This document shows, piece by piece, positions 47,259 to 59,767 of a stretch of 64,000 nucleotides of DNA. The stretch comes from Okapia johnstoni. Its lineage: Eukaryota > Chordata > Mammalia > Artiodactyla > Giraffidae. Both the position numbers and the translations under genes were made by a program. Each line of letters begins with the position of its first letter. Within the stretch, counting starts at the first letter, position 1. The notes under the pieces are model-generated. The model saw only the letters and a list, made by a program, of their open reading frames with translations. It was not told where the DNA came from and did not search any database. The stretch is taken from NCBI GenBank assembly GCA_024291935.2, contig CM044306.1:1798001-1862000 (forward strand), read 5' to 3'.

Positions 47259-47769
47259 CTACACACGGGCACACACACAGAATACACACACATTACTGAC
47301 AGCATCATGGGCTTCACAGCTTTCTCTGTGTAACAATATTAAACATTGTTTTAGAATGTTCGTGGTTACAAAGCAAAGAATGCTGGAAACAAATTATGTG
47401 TGTGATGCCCACATTCAGTAAACTCAGTGGGGAAAATACAGTGAATTCATACCAAACGTGGAACTCAGGAAAGATCATCACAGTATGCCCAGTCTTTGAA
47501 AAGACAGAGAAGGTCCCATATGTGACAATATTCTGAGGGATTTCAAGAAATCTCTTCCACAGGAACACCTAATCATGGATGCCTAAATATCTACTTAAAA
47601 TTCTACGTGGAAAAATTGTCAGATCTGAGACCACCAGATCTGTACCTGATTCCCAAATACATGCCGTACAAGCAGCATGATTTGGGACGAATCATGTAAC
47701 TGCTGTTTGGCCTGATTTTCTCATGTGTAAAGTGTGCCCGTGGCATTTGTTACAAAGGTTATTTTGTTG

Positions 47770-47962
47770 TCGCTATTAGTCGCTCAGTCGTGTCCGACTC
47801 TTTTGCAACCCCAAGGACTGTAGCCCACCAGGCTACAAAGACTACACGAAAGACTGGAGTGAGTTGCCAGTCTCTTCTCCAGGGGATCTTCCGACCAGGA
47901 CTGAACCCACACATCCTGCATTGCAGGAGGATTCTTTACCACTGAGCCACCTGGAAAGCCCA
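47770..47962 (-). repeat. Bov-tA SINE
   Basis: gtcgctcagtcgtgtccgac to gccacctggaaagccc. Confidence 0.9.
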
Positions 47963-48071
47963 TAAAGGTTATTATAGGAAGGTAATTGCAATATAGCCAC
48001 ACGTCGATCCAAGTGTCTGCCACAAAGGTTGCAAAATGACAGCTCATTTTATCATCATCCGTTAAAGCACA

Positions 48072-48305
48072 CGTTGGACTTCCCTGGTGGCTCAGTGGTA
48101 AGGAATCTGCCTGTCAATGTGAGAGACCCATTGACTGAAGCCAGGGTTCAATCCCTGGGTTGGGAAGATCCCCTTGGAGAAGGAAATGACAACCCATTCC
48201 AGTATTCTTGCCTGGGAAATCCCATGGACAGAGGAGCCTGGTGGGCTACATAAAGTCCATGGGGTCACAAAGAGTCAGACATGACTTAGCAACTAAACCA
48301 CGACC
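48072..48305 (+). repeat. Bov-tA SINE
   Basis: ggacttccctggtggctcag to cagacatgacttagcaac, with a 12-bp internal insertion. Confidence 0.9.
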
Positions 48306-48733
48306 ACCACCAAAACACACCTTAGGAGATTATTGAATCCTTTTCCCCATTAAGGGCTCAGTGGAATTCTGCATATGAACAAGGTAAGGGCAATTTTGAC
48401 AAGAAACATCTGCTCAGACTTCATGACCCTGATGAAGAGCCTCTGACATGCTCAGAGCATCCAAGAAGCAGGGAGCCTCCAGGAGAGGAGATAGCAGGTA
48501 AAAGAGGAAGCGAATCGTTTCCGAAGGGAAGTCTGAGATGCGCCAAGAAGGGACCCGTGTTTAGTCCTAGTGACGACGTGAGGAAAAGGCTGACAGACCT
48601 TTCCAAACAGCACAATCAGGTCTGGAATGTGTCTCATTCCTTGGAGAGAGCCACACACAAGACACTGTAGACAGTAAGCTGACACGTGACCGTTTGGAGA
48701 TTGGTCTTCCATGACGCGTACAAATGGATGTAC

Positions 48734-48850
48734 CTTGCTCAGCCGTTGAGTTTCCTTCCAGTTTCATGAAGACTTCATTCAGAGTTGACGTGGAAACCTC
48801 ATAACTCATCACACCCGGGCCGCAACGCTCATCAAGGTCACCGAAAAGGT
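48734..48850 (-). CDS. ABCA6: ABCA6 coding exon 17
   Basis: 117 bp, acceptor ttgccttag, donor GTACAT. DLFGDLDERCGPGVMSYEVS then TSTLNEVFMKLEGNSTAEQ. STLNEVFMKLEG is a strongly conserved ABCA motif. Confidence 0.95.
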
Positions 48851-49154
48851 CTAAGGCAACAGGAGGGGACAGAGACATCTGAAATACCACACCGACAACT
48901 AAACCTAGTGAGTGGACACCTATCTGAACGATGATGCCGAATGTTGTGTAGAAGCTCACATCTTTGGAATGTCACAGTAGGTAAAATTTCACCAGGATGC
49001 ACTCCCTCTGTGACATGAAGAGGGAGGCCGCCCCGCCTGTGCACAAGCCCTCTGCATCCATCGTCTGCCTATGGCTCACGACGTGCCCGCAAACTTCTTT
49101 GAGGAAAGATGAGTGATCAGAGAGAGCATCACCTTCTCACCAATGCCCCATAAA

Positions 49155-49255
49155 TCAACTGTCACCTCACAAGTCACCATCACCCCACCAATCACCGTCA
49201 CCCCACAACTCACCGTCACCCCACAAATCACCGTCACCCCACAAATCACCGTGCA
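49155..49255. repeat. 18-bp minisatellite
   Basis: About five to six units of caccgtcaccccacaaat with point changes, in ABCA6 intron 16. Confidence 0.85.
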
Positions 49256-49689
49256 CTCCTACCTCTATTCCTGACTTTCCTTCTGGGTGATCTGCAGCTC
49301 CTCCCACCCAAGATCGCCTCCTTGATTTGGGTCCTGAATTTCTTCCCCTTTGGGACTCTCGAGGATCTCCCAAAATTGCCTCCTTTTCTCTCCTGCATCA
49401 TCAACTTCTACAAGTACCAGGTCATCCCAAATCACACGCCAAAATGCTGTAGAGTCACCCATTGAGCAAAGATGTGCGTGCGTGCGACAAGCAACAGCCA
49501 AACACCGGAAAACTCTGCTCGTCCCGCACAGACGCACGCATTACTCCAAAGGTCCGTCTCTCTTGCCGTCTTCCGTTAGTCACATCCTAGTCACCCAGAA
49601 CCTACACTAATCCAAACACTGCCCTCACCCCCCGCCGCCCACCCAGCAGCGACTGATTTCAAGTATCAGCGACTCCAATGTTCTTCTTG

Positions 49690-50165
49690 ATTCAATGAAC
49701 ACGTTTTCTTGGGGGGAGGGGTTCTTTGTTTTTATTCTTTTAACTTGGTCTCTCTCTTTAAAATTTAGTGACATTCAAAGCTGTTGACTATACCCTCCTT
49801 CTAGAAACACTTTCCCCCTTGAGTTAATAAGAACAAACTCTCGTTTCTCCTTCAGCTGCCCCAGGGGCTCCGGATTTCCACCGCCCTCTGACCCATCCTC
49901 CACTCCCTCCTGAGGGTTCAGCCCAATGTCACCTTCTCATTAATCCAATCCCTTGCATTAAACCCATCCAATATGCAGATTCAATTAATTCAACCCAAAT
50001 CACTGAATCAGTGATTCCCAGATTCAGCTCTCGCTCTGCCCTCTGATTTCCTGTGTCCCATAACCAACTATACACTTGGCCGTTGGACAGCTCCACTCAG
50101 AAGTTCTCATTTCAGCTTCAGCTCCTTAAGAAACCCGACCCCAAACAAAATCCAAACCCACCACA
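49690..50165 (+). repeat. Ancient L2-like remnant
   Basis: cccaatgtcaccttctcatt and ccgttggacagctccactca resemble L2; weak. Confidence 0.4.
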
Positions 50166-50235
50166 TACGAAAGCTGTAATAACGGTGTGAACACTTGTTC
50201 CCAAGCTCATCCCCTTGCACTTATACTTAAATTAC

Positions 50236-50375
50236 CTGGAAATTTATTCGTCCTTTCTGCAGGCAATGTATACACAAGCTTTTCTTTGCTTTCCGTTTTC
50301 AGTTTAGCATCAGGGATGCGGTGATTAATGAGGGATGTTATTTTTTCTGCATCACATGTTTCATTTCTGTACAAA
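50236..50375 (-). CDS. ABCA6: ABCA6 coding exon 16 (regulatory region after NBD1)
   Basis: 140 bp, acceptor catattag, donor [26 protein letters not shown] then [18 protein letters not shown]. Matches the ABCA6 region downstream of NBD1. Confidence 0.95.
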
Positions 50376-51247
50376 CTAATATGTAAAAGGAAAAGACAGT
50401 TCATTCGTGTTTTCTCTACCGCTGCCACAAAAACAGAGCTCTTATCAGATTCCTAGCCTCTGTATTGCTTTACAATTACCAAGTAATTACCAAGTATTAC
50501 TTTACTTGGCTTCAGGGAGCAAACAAATGAGGAAATAGTAACAATAATAACGATGTTATCAGTCTGGAAAATCTTAGGATCTATACAGAGATGTATCAGC
50601 TCAAAACAACTGCAAGTACACAAAAATAAATAATGCAATTAAAATGATATATCAAGTATGAAGAGAAACAGGCAGGCAAGAACATTAGACAGAAGTGATT
50701 TCTTGGGGAAAATAATTGTTACACCAGACTGTGCAGCTATTAGAAAATTGGTGTCTAATAGGGGAACCTGCCCGTCACACATGTTTTGTTCGATCATCAA
50801 GGTTTTTTCCAAAAAGTATTGGTTTGGCCTGGAAGCACTTTTTGGTTAGACACAGTCCTCCACTGTGTGCTGATGGTAGCTTCTGGAAGGACTTGACTTG
50901 ACGTCCTGTGAAAGGATGGCCATCTACCAGGGCACCGCTTGGGTCAGCCGAGGATATTCAGGACAGGAAAAGGTCGAGGCTCGTTAGACCAACCGCGGCC
51001 TCAGCCTGGACGGGGGTCCAGGAGGCAGTCATCAGTCCACCAGGACCTCTCCCTTTGAAATCTGCCCCGTCCTCAGCGCTGGTGGAGATGCAGGAGGCAA
51101 GAATACGGAAGAGCACGTGGCAGACACGGACCCATCCAGCTGAGCGAGCCAAAGCGTGAGATCCGTCTATCTCAAAGCGGCCTACCCTTGAGACAGCCCA
51201 TCATTGGAGATTTATCAACAGAGCCAGGCCACCCCCCATGCCTTTAC

Positions 51248-51338
51248 CTTAGGTGATAGCCGAGACCCCATCTTCGCTTCAAAAAGACAGAGGAGCCTGC
51301 GCACTTCAGCCTCCCATTGGACAGGATCACTTTCCTAT
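51248..51338 (-). CDS. ABCA6: ABCA6 coding exon 15
   Basis: 91 bp, acceptor tttgctcag, donor GTAAAG. Encodes [17 protein letters not shown], then [13 protein letters not shown], the conserved segment after the NBD1 core. It has no long open frame of its own and was found by homology. Confidence 0.93.
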
Positions 51339-51539
51339 CTGAGCAAAAAGGAGCGAGAGAGGGAAGACGGGGTTGTCATCTCTTCATTGTGTGATTTTCA
51401 AAGAAGAAGCATCCTGCGGGGGCCTAACTCCATCTCATGGCTTTTAAAAACATGAAACGTGCAGTAAAATGGACGCATTTCAAATGCGCTTCTGCCAGCC
51501 TGGAAGGGAGCAGGGTCGGGGGAGAAAGGATCCACGGGT

Positions 51540-52180
51540 GTGCACGGCTGAGTCCCTCTGCTGTTCACCTGAGACCATCAAGACACTGCTAACTGACTAT
51601 ATCCCAACACAAAATGATTTTAATGTTTAAAAAAATTCAAAAACGTTATTGTGTATAAGATAAAGTTAAAAGATAAAATGAGCTTCTGCAGGGGAGAATG
51701 GACAAATGTCTATGTTTTGAACTGTGGCGTTGGAGAAGACTCTTGAGAATCCCTTGGACTGCAAGGAGATCCAACCAGTCCATCCTAAAAGAGATCAATC
51801 CTGGGTGTTCATTGGAGGGACTGATGTTGAAGCTGAAACTCCAATACTTTGGCCACCTGATACGAAGAACTGACTCATTGGAAAAGACCCTAATGCTGTG
51901 AAGGATTGGGGGCAGGAGGAGAAGGGGACGACAGAGGATGAGATGGCTGGATAGCATCACCGACTCAATGGACATGAGTTTGGGTGGACTCAGGGAGTTG
52001 GTGATGGACAGGGAGGCCTGGCGCGCTGCGGTTCATGGGGTCGCAAAGAGTCGGACACGACTGAGCGACTGAACTGAACTGATATGTTTGGCTGAATCTC
52101 TCTGCTGTGCAGTTGAAACTATTACAAAACTGCTTATCAACTATACTCCAATAGAAGATAAAAAGTTAAAAAATTAAATT
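51540..52180 (+). mobile_element. BovB 3' fragment (51697-52083) between two L1 tails
   Basis: BovB runs from ggcgttggagaagactcttg to gactgagcgactgaactgaa. L1 tail text lies before it (gactatatcccaacacaaaa) and after it (atcaactatactccaataga). Confidence 0.88.
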
Positions 52181-52576
52181 AATTAAAAGAATGAGCTTTT
52201 GCATTCCAGTCTACTTCAGTGGCCTCTGATACTTCTTGGAAAAAAAAAAACCAACCATAAATTCCATGAGCATATTTTCTACTCTGGATGATGAAAAATG
52301 AGTGGACATTTTTCAACCAAATCGACATGAAAGAAGATTGGGATGCTGACATTAACCAAGAGCTGATCTGAAACGCTGTCCTCACAGTGTCTCACTTGCG
52401 CTCACAGTCCAGCGTGTGCAGAGCTGGTGAGGAGTTCTACGTGGGACCGGATGGCAGCCGCCCCCAGACTCCTGCACTATATGGACACGCAGAGGGGATG
52501 AGAGCAGTAGTCTCACCCTGGGAATCCATGTCTCCCAAATTCTTCATCGTCAAATGGAGAGAAAAGCCACCGTTAC

Positions 52577-52715
52577 CAGCCAGGATGTCCGCTTCATCCG
52601 TCAAGTTGGTACTCAAGAGGATCACGTGGTCTGCTTTGCGCTCCCTGAGGAAGTTCCATATTCGATGCCTTGAGAAAGGATCCAATCCCGCCGTTGGCTC
52701 ATCTAAGAGCAAAAC
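52577..52715 (-). CDS. ABCA6: ABCA6 coding exon 14 (NBD1 Walker B, D-loop, switch)
   Basis: 139 bp, donor [26 protein letters not shown] then [17 protein letters not shown]. Walker B LLLDEP has the catalytic Glu. The switch position (LLSTN) is Asn rather than His, as is often non-His in NBD1 of this subfamily. Confidence 0.95.
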
Positions 52716-53029
52716 CTATGGTGGATGAAGATATATACACCGTTTCTCTGGTCCTTGTTAATGGTCTCCACGGTAGAGCACGGGAAACAATAAAAATCGT
52801 GCCAGATAATGACTGTGCACCACTTGTATCCAATATACTTACACTCATGGTGACACAGAGTATGCTCTCTCTGGATACGTTACAATGAAAACTCCACCAC
52901 TTTCAGGGGTGAAAGAAGAGCTTCATTCTTTGACATTGGTCTTAGTGGTGTTTTTTTGGATATGTCTCCTCAGGCAAGGGAAGCAAAAGTAAATGAATGG
53001 GCCTACATAAAGCTCTAAAGCTTTTGCAG

Positions 53030-54265
53030 GGAGTCCCCTGGCAGTCCAGTGGTTGAGACTTCACATTTCCAATGCAGGGGGCACAGGTTTGATCCCTAGT
53101 TGGGAACCAAGCTCCCACAGGCCATGTGGTGCAGCCAAGAAATTAAAAAATAAATAAGAATAAATTCTAAAGTAACATAGATAACTGAAATAGCTGTAAA
53201 AATAAAATAAAAAGCTTTTGCAGAGGGAAGGAAACTATCAACAAACCCAAAAGGCTGCCTACCAAGTGGGAGAAGATACTTGTAGATGATTTGACCAATA
53301 AGGAGTTAAACACCCAAAATATAGAAAGGACTCACACGATTCTATATAAAAAGATAACTTGATTAAAAAATGGTCACAGGATCTGAACAGACATTTTTCA
53401 AAGAAGACATATTTATAGCCAACAGACACATGAGCTACTCAACATCACTAACCATCAGGGAAAAAAATGCACATCAAAACCACAATGAGATATCACTCAC
53501 ACCTGTCTGAATGGCTATTATCCAAAAGACAATGAATAACAAATATTGGTAAGGATGTGGGAAAAATAGGACCCTTGTGCACTGTTACTGGGAATATACT
53601 TGGGTGCAGTCACTTTGGAAAACAGTATGAGGTTTCCTCAAAAGCTGAAATTAAAAATGGAACTACCATGCAATCCAAAAAAAACACCCAAAACACTAAT
53701 TTAAAAAGACACATGTGTCCTTATGTTTACTGCAGTGTTACTTATAGTAGCCAAGATATGGAAGCCACCTAAATGTCCATAAATAGATGAATGGATAAGG
53801 AAGATACTACTTAGCCAAACGTAGAATGAACGCTTGCATCTGTGACAACAGGGACAGGCCTAGAGGGTATTACGCTGAGCAGAAGTCAGAGAGGGAAAGA
53901 CAGATGCTGCATGACCTCATTTACAGGCGGAATCTAAAAATCAAAGCAAACTAGCAAAGAGAACAAAACAGAAACAGAAACAAACTCTCAGGTAGAGAGA
54001 ACAAACACGTGGTTGCCAGAAGGGCGGGGGGGTGGGAGGATGGGTGAAATAGGTGAGGGAGCTTAAGAGGTGGCAACCTCCAGTTACAAAGTGAATGAGC
54101 CCCATCAAATGTGCAGCGTGGGGGATAGAGTCAGTAATAGTTCAATTACTTTGCACAATGACAGATGGCAACGAGATTTATCGTGGTGGCCATTTTGTAA
54201 TGCATAGGAATATTACATCTGTACGCTGTGCACCTGGAAGTCACGCAGTGTTGTAGGTCAGTTGT
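53030..54265 (+). mobile_element. CHR SINE (53030-53165) then L1 3' end (53210-54265)
   Basis: cctggcagtccagtggttga starts the SINE. The L1 carries aaaccacaatgagatatcac and ataggacccttgtgcactg and ends near gttgtaggtcagttgtattt. The L1 frame is not open. Confidence 0.85.
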
Positions 54266-54428
54266 ATTTCAAGAAGGACGAGAGGAAGAAGAGGAAAAAG
54301 GAGGAAGAGGAGGAATCATCTGTGTATACAGTGAAATGTTCTTATCACACACACACACACGCACGCACACGAGCGGGGCCTTGTGCTGACACCCGCCCTG
54401 CGGTCCTCCTCATGCTAACCTCACTTAC

Positions 54429-54548
54429 TGGAGGATCTCCTAGAAGGGCAATCCCAATGGTCAGCATTCTTTTCTGGCCTTCACTTAAAAGTGTAGCAAG
54501 ATTATCCTGAACGTTCTGTATGTCCAATTCCAGTAAAATTCTTTGTAC
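54429..54548 (-). CDS. ABCA6: ABCA6 coding exon 13 (NBD1 signature)
   Basis: 120 bp, 40 codons, acceptor cttatctag, donor [24 protein letters not shown], then [25 protein letters not shown] is the ABC signature (LSGGQ variant). Confidence 0.95.
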
Positions 54549-54624
54549 CTAGATAAGAAATATGCAAAGCTCGAAATCCAAGATGATTCAGATTATGGCA
54601 TTTTGACCATCCATTAGAGAAGTA

Positions 54625-54737
54625 TATGGAATCGGTAGCCATTCCCGTCTCCAGGGGAGCTTCCTAACCCAGGGATCAAACCCAGGTCTCCCACATTGCA
54701 GGTGGATTCTTTACCAGCTGAGCCACCAGGGAAGCCG
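54625..54737 (-). repeat. Bov-tA SINE, tRNA-like half only
   Basis: gccattcccgtctccagggg to gccaccagggaagcc; between ABCA6 exons 12 and 13. Confidence 0.85.
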
Positions 54738-54855
54738 GTACATATATATATATTTTAAAGGACCTCACTGCCTGCATTTCATTTGTGATGCAGTGAATCA
54801 CTGATTTAACTTGGCAAATGTTCCTCAGTTCAGAGAATCTGAGCACACCATGTAC

Positions 54856-55031
54856 CTCTTGTTCCACGTCCTTTGGCTGAATCCCTTTTATTTTTGCAAA
54901 CAGCCTGAGGTTTTCCTTCACAGTGAGTGTGTCAAACTGAACGTTGAATTGAGGACAAACACCAGTTATCTTTCGGATTTCTTCCAAGTCTTGCATTTTG
55001 GAGAGATTTTTATTATAGATGGTAACTGATC
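54856..55031 (-). CDS. ABCA6: ABCA6 coding exon 12 (NBD1 Q-loop)
   Basis: 176 bp, acceptor attcttag, donor [26 protein letters not shown] then [20 protein letters not shown]. The glutamine of VCPQ is the Q-loop that contacts the membrane domain. Confidence 0.95.
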
Positions 55032-55436
55032 CTAAGAATAGAAGTTAAAAATAATTTAACATTGGTGAGATAATACATTTTATTAATGTCTGTAGATCTT
55101 GTTTAGGAAAATATTGGCATATATTCAGAATTATCTAAAATGATGACTTTATAATTTATGAACAATCACTAACTACTCTCAGCATAAATAGATGTTGTGA
55201 ATAGTGTATACACAATATCTCCCCTGAAATATCACACAGCAATGAAGATCAGGATTTTCATGAAAATTTGGGAAATAGAAAATATATATAAAATCATGTC
55301 GTTCTGGTAAACAGCTTTAGATAAATGAACGTTATTTCCTCTTAAGCAGTTAAATTTAAACCTGAAAATGAGAAAGGCACACATGGCCTCATTCTATGAT
55401 CGGGCTTCTTGTCTTTGGGAAGCATCTTCTGCCCAC

Positions 55437-55547
55437 CTTTTGTTGGAACAGACGATCCACTAAGGATGCTCAGCAATGCCGATTTGCCAGCCCCACTGTG
55501 ACCCAGAATTGCTGTGATCTGACCTTCATAGATGTCAAAGAACAAGC
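55437..55547 (-). CDS. ABCA6: ABCA6 coding exon 11 (NBD1 Walker A)
   Basis: 111 bp, donor [26 protein letters not shown] then [24 protein letters not shown] is the phosphate-binding loop of NBD1. Confidence 0.96.
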
Positions 55548-58500
55548 CTATTTTCAGAATAAAACATCAGCATTATAAATAAGAGGGCAATAGATAGGGC
55601 CATTTCTAAAAACAGAATTTATTCTGTTTTCAAGACAATTTATTTTAATTGTGTATTTGAAGCATTTCAATAGTTTAAAATACATAATATTCAGTATTTT
55701 CCTGGTTGCTAAAATAACATCTTTACTGTAGAATATTTGAGAAATAAATACAATCACTTAAGATAAAAATCAACCATAATTCCAAATAGCCACATTATAA
55801 TACATTTGCATCATGTGTATATTTGCACATATGAACGTGTAAATATATTTATAAACTTTGACTGTATTTTTTCCTAGGCTGCCTTTTCAAATATTTAATC
55901 ATAAACCTTTTTCATGGCATTAATTATCTTTTAAATTATCTTTTAAAACACATTCACCAAAAATCTGTATTTTCTCTTCTTTTGGTAAAAGTATGGTGTT
56001 TTCATGTCAATAGAAAAATCATTTAGCTAAAAATTCTTTGATATATTATTTTTTCTTTATTTGCTTTACCACCATATGAAATCCAAACTTAATTACAGAA
56101 AGGTGTTGAACAGAGCAAGATGAAATTCTTAAGAATCTTGTAATACATTATACCTAAATGATCAAGTTCTTTCAATTAAAATAAGTGACCTACTTTTAAT
56201 AATATTGAATTTAATGACTGGACTGAAATTTCAGTTCATCTATTTTCTATCTGGATGGTCTTGGATAGACAAAACTTTATAAGGCTGGTTTACTCACCTA
56301 TTAAATATACTAGTAAAAATAATTATAAGAGAAAACTCTTTCTGTTGTAATCTAATCCACTAAACCGTCACTTGCAATTTGACTAAATGATTCTAAAGGT
56401 CATTGGAAGAATAAACTCAAATGATTAAGAAAATCTACAGAAGAGTAAGAAATCAGTCTTGGCTGCAAGATGTTAAAATATATTTGAGAACCATAATCAT
56501 TAAAATATTAGTAATACAACTATACCAGTGGAGAAAATGTAATAAATAAAGTAATATATTATTGGTCCAGAATACACCGACCTATAGAATCAGAAAGAAA
56601 CCTAAAACAGACCAAAGTCAAGATAAGAAGTTAAAATCAATGAAACAAGCTTTAGAATCTCTCAAAAAAATGAGTTAATTAATAAACAATATTGAGAAAA
56701 CTAAAGAAGCACGATAACACATCTTATGCTTGTTGTTTTGAAACGGGAGAGATCAGTGTTTTCAAGGATAAAAGTGATGATAGTTATCCTGAAAATTACA
56801 CGTATGATCTGAAAAAAGAAACAGAAGCCTCAGTTTCCTCATATGTAAAGTGGAAGAGAAGTGAAGATCCCATGGGTTAAAGGAAGAGTCCAGGCACGTC
56901 ACTGAGCATCGCTCTCAGCGCACGCGAGGCTCTCAACTGAGCCTTGAGTATTCATTACTAGTATTTCTGTTGTTAATAACTGCTTGTGGGAATATGATAT
57001 TTTATAATCTTGGAAGGAAATGATTTGGTACTTGAACCAAGAATCTTAAAAATATGGACCCATTTGAATAATTCTGTTTCTAGAAATTTTTATTCAGGAA
57101 GTTATTAGCAATCTTTACAAAGATTGAGCAAGAATGTTCACTATGGTGTTTTGAGGATAGTGAAACAACTGAAAACAAACTGAATGTCCTATACTAGCGT
57201 GTGAGTTAAGTAAGTCATGGTATCCATAGAAGGGAATGCTACTTAAACTCTATTCAGCTATTAGACTGTTGCTATTGTTCAGTCCCTGAGCCGTGTCCTA
57301 CTCTTTGCGACCCCATGAACTGCAGCACGCCAGGCTTCCCTGTCCTTCACTATAGACAAGTTATTTCAAGGGCATGTTTTCAAAGGTGTTCCCAGTGGTC
57401 GCAGGAACCAGCTGCCTAGGGAGGAGAAAGACAAGAGGGACACTACCATCTTTACTTCCTGAAGAGCAACTCCAATGGGGTGTTTCACATATTTTTACAT
57501 CTATTGATGTTCGATGTTTTGAAATTTTTAAGGTTATGCTACTTTTAAAAACAGAACAAATCCTTGCAGAGTTGGAACTGTTTAGACATATTGATGAGGG
57601 CAAAATTGGTTCATACTGGGCTCTGAAAATTGAAATGAGATATTTAAAAATACCTTACCATGTCTTTGGCTATAATTTAAAAAAGAAACCACAGGTCTAG
57701 ACGGTATTGGATAAAAATAAACTTCAACTGTCAGGAAGAAATACATGTGGGAGTCTTTCCATTTATCCATCTTAAATGCATAATATAAGGAAACATTTTT
57801 AAAAGATGCAGAAGGGAATGTGAATAATAACAACAGTTTTCATCAACTAGAAAAAAACCCAACATGTTTACACAAGTTCATTAAATTCTCAAAGGAAAGA
57901 CATACTCTCAAAGGAAGAAGTAAAATTGAGCTAAGGGATCTGCATTTGTTAGAAAATAAATGCAACGTAAGCAAAGTAGACCGAGAACTCTCAACCTTGG
58001 GAGGGCTGACGGCTCTTCCTTTTTTAGCTGTTAAGGCTTCTGTCTCTTCTAAAAATATACTCCTCCTAAAAATAATTATCCATAACAGCAAGCTGTCCTT
58101 TATGAAGTGTCACCACTAATTTTGATGCTTGCTTAAGCGTTTGTCATAGAAAAATATATTTGTGAGAATACTCAGTTTCAAATATGTCAGTTCACTAAAA
58201 ATTATAAACTATGGTTATTGCAGGATACTGACTTGTGGCTCAGATGGTAAAGAATCTGCCTGCAGTGCAGGAGACTCAGGTTCAATCCCTGAGTCGGGAA
58301 GATGCCCTAGAGAAGGGAATGGCAACCCACTCCAGTGTTCTTGCCTGGGGAATTCCGTGGACAGAGGAGCTTAGTGGGCTACAGTCGGTGAGATCACAAA
58401 GAGTCAGACACAACTTAGCAACTTAACAACAACAACAAAGGTGTTATTTGTCTTATGTTAATCTTGCCAATACATATAAACTATGAATATTCCTTGACTA

Positions 58501-58823
58501 GTGTAAAAATTTATCATTTTAAGTCTAGACATTCTTTCCTTATAGTGCAAATACAATAAAATATCACTAATAGCAAAGTCATCTTTAAAAATGAAGTGGC
58601 ATTTTCCTGTGTATGCTTCCATTTTTGTGGATAAGTAGATCCAAGAAACATCTGGAAGGGTTTTACATCCAGTTCTTAATCGTGGTGAAGCTCCAGGTAG
58701 TGGAAGTAGGCTGCTTGTATTTTTTCCTGTTTTGCTTACCTATAACCTGTAATTTTTCACACTGAACTTTCTCCATTTCTTTAACAATAAAGAAGTCAAT
58801 GAAACAATGCGATTTCTCCTCAC
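55548..58823. other. ABCA6: ABCA6 intron 10
   Basis: AT-rich. The nameable elements are a short BovB end at 57272-57356 (reverse) and a plus-strand Bov-tA at 58230-58432. A 108-codon plus-strand frame at 57374-57700 matches nothing I know. Around 56400-56680 the text resembles a very old L1. Confidence 0.5.
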
Positions 58824-58881
58824 CTTTCAGTGCTCCCACTTTTCCAGTCTTTTCTTTATATACATTTTAACATTTCTGATT
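58824..58881 (-). pseudogene. ABCA6: ABCA6 coding exon 10 with 1-bp deletion (start of NBD1)
   Basis: 58 bp between acceptor aaatttcag and donor GTGAGG. The first frame reads IRNVK from the incoming phase. The second part reads YKEKTGKVGALK only in the frame one base away, and that is the frame the next exon needs. Homologous exons are 59 bp. The missing base falls in the AAAA/TGTATA stretch around 58857-58868. Left uncorrected, the frame stops at TGA 58827-58829. Confidence 0.85.
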
Positions 58882-59094
58882 CTGAAATTTAAAAAAAAAG
58901 GGTGCTTAGGTAGCCATGGACGAGGAAAAATTGTACCGATGATGAATAACTTGAGTTATGGAGAGGCAGCCAACTTTATGTGAAAAAAGATGACATAACA
59001 GTCTACTCAGAAACGACCAAGACTTATTTCAGACTAAACGTTTCCCCTGAGGGGGAAAATTAAAGAGCCCCTTGAGAAAGTTACAGTTAGGGTG

Positions 59095-59545
59095 AGAGAG
59101 GAGCCTGGTGGGCTACAGTCCATGAGGCTGCAAAGAGTCAGATGCGACTGAGCGTGCACTGCTGGTCCAGTGGATAAGACTCCAGGTTCCCAATGCAGGG
59201 GGCCTGGGTTCCATCCCTGGTCAGTGAACTGGATCCCACATGCCACAGCTGTAGATCCCACATGCATCAAAGATCAGAAAAACCCCGTGTGCCACAACCA
59301 AGACCCAACGCAGCCAAAGAAATGTGTGTGTGTGTGTTCAGTCCTGTCCGATCTTTGCAGCCCCATGGACTATAGCCTGCCAGGCTCCTGTGCCCATGTA
59401 ATTCTCCAGGCAAGACTACTGGATGGGTTGCCATTTCCTTCTCCAGAGGACCTTCCCGACCCAGGGATTAAACCCGCGTTCCTTTTATTGCCTGCATTGG
59501 CAGGCGGATTCTTTAGCACTGTGTCACCTGGGATTGTTTCGTCAA

Positions 59546-59599
<54 letters not shown>

Positions 59600-59600
59600 C
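59095..59600. repeat. SINE cluster: Bov-tA end (+), CHR (+), Bov-tA (-), (AC)n
   Basis: 59095-59160 is a Bov-tA 3' end; 59160-59322 is CHR (tggtccagtggataagactc); 59323-59337 is a TG run; 59336-59545 is a reverse Bov-tA; 59547-59597 is an (AC)n run of about 24 units. Confidence 0.85.
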
Positions 59601-59767
59601 TAGATCAGTGATCACCAAGCTTGAATACACACTAAAATTTCAAAGGAAACAGATACAGGGCAAAGCAAGAATCAAGCTCAGACAGACGAGCGATGTCAGG
59701 GCCACAGGAGACCACAGACGATACATCTTCGAGTTCAGAGGGAAACTTCACCCTCCTTTCTGACCCT

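Noticed and set aside
49167..49373. Periodic GDLWGDG frame
   Set aside because: Product of the 18-bp minisatellite, not a repeat protein.
52383..52576. Continuation of the frame past ABCA6 exon 14
   Set aside because: The homology stops exactly at the donor GTAACG, and the next conserved residues are in the exon at 51248-51338.
57361..57603. Candidate ABCA6 exon in intron 10
   Set aside because: The residues do not match any ABCA domain; the expected NBD1 opening exon was found at 58824-58881.
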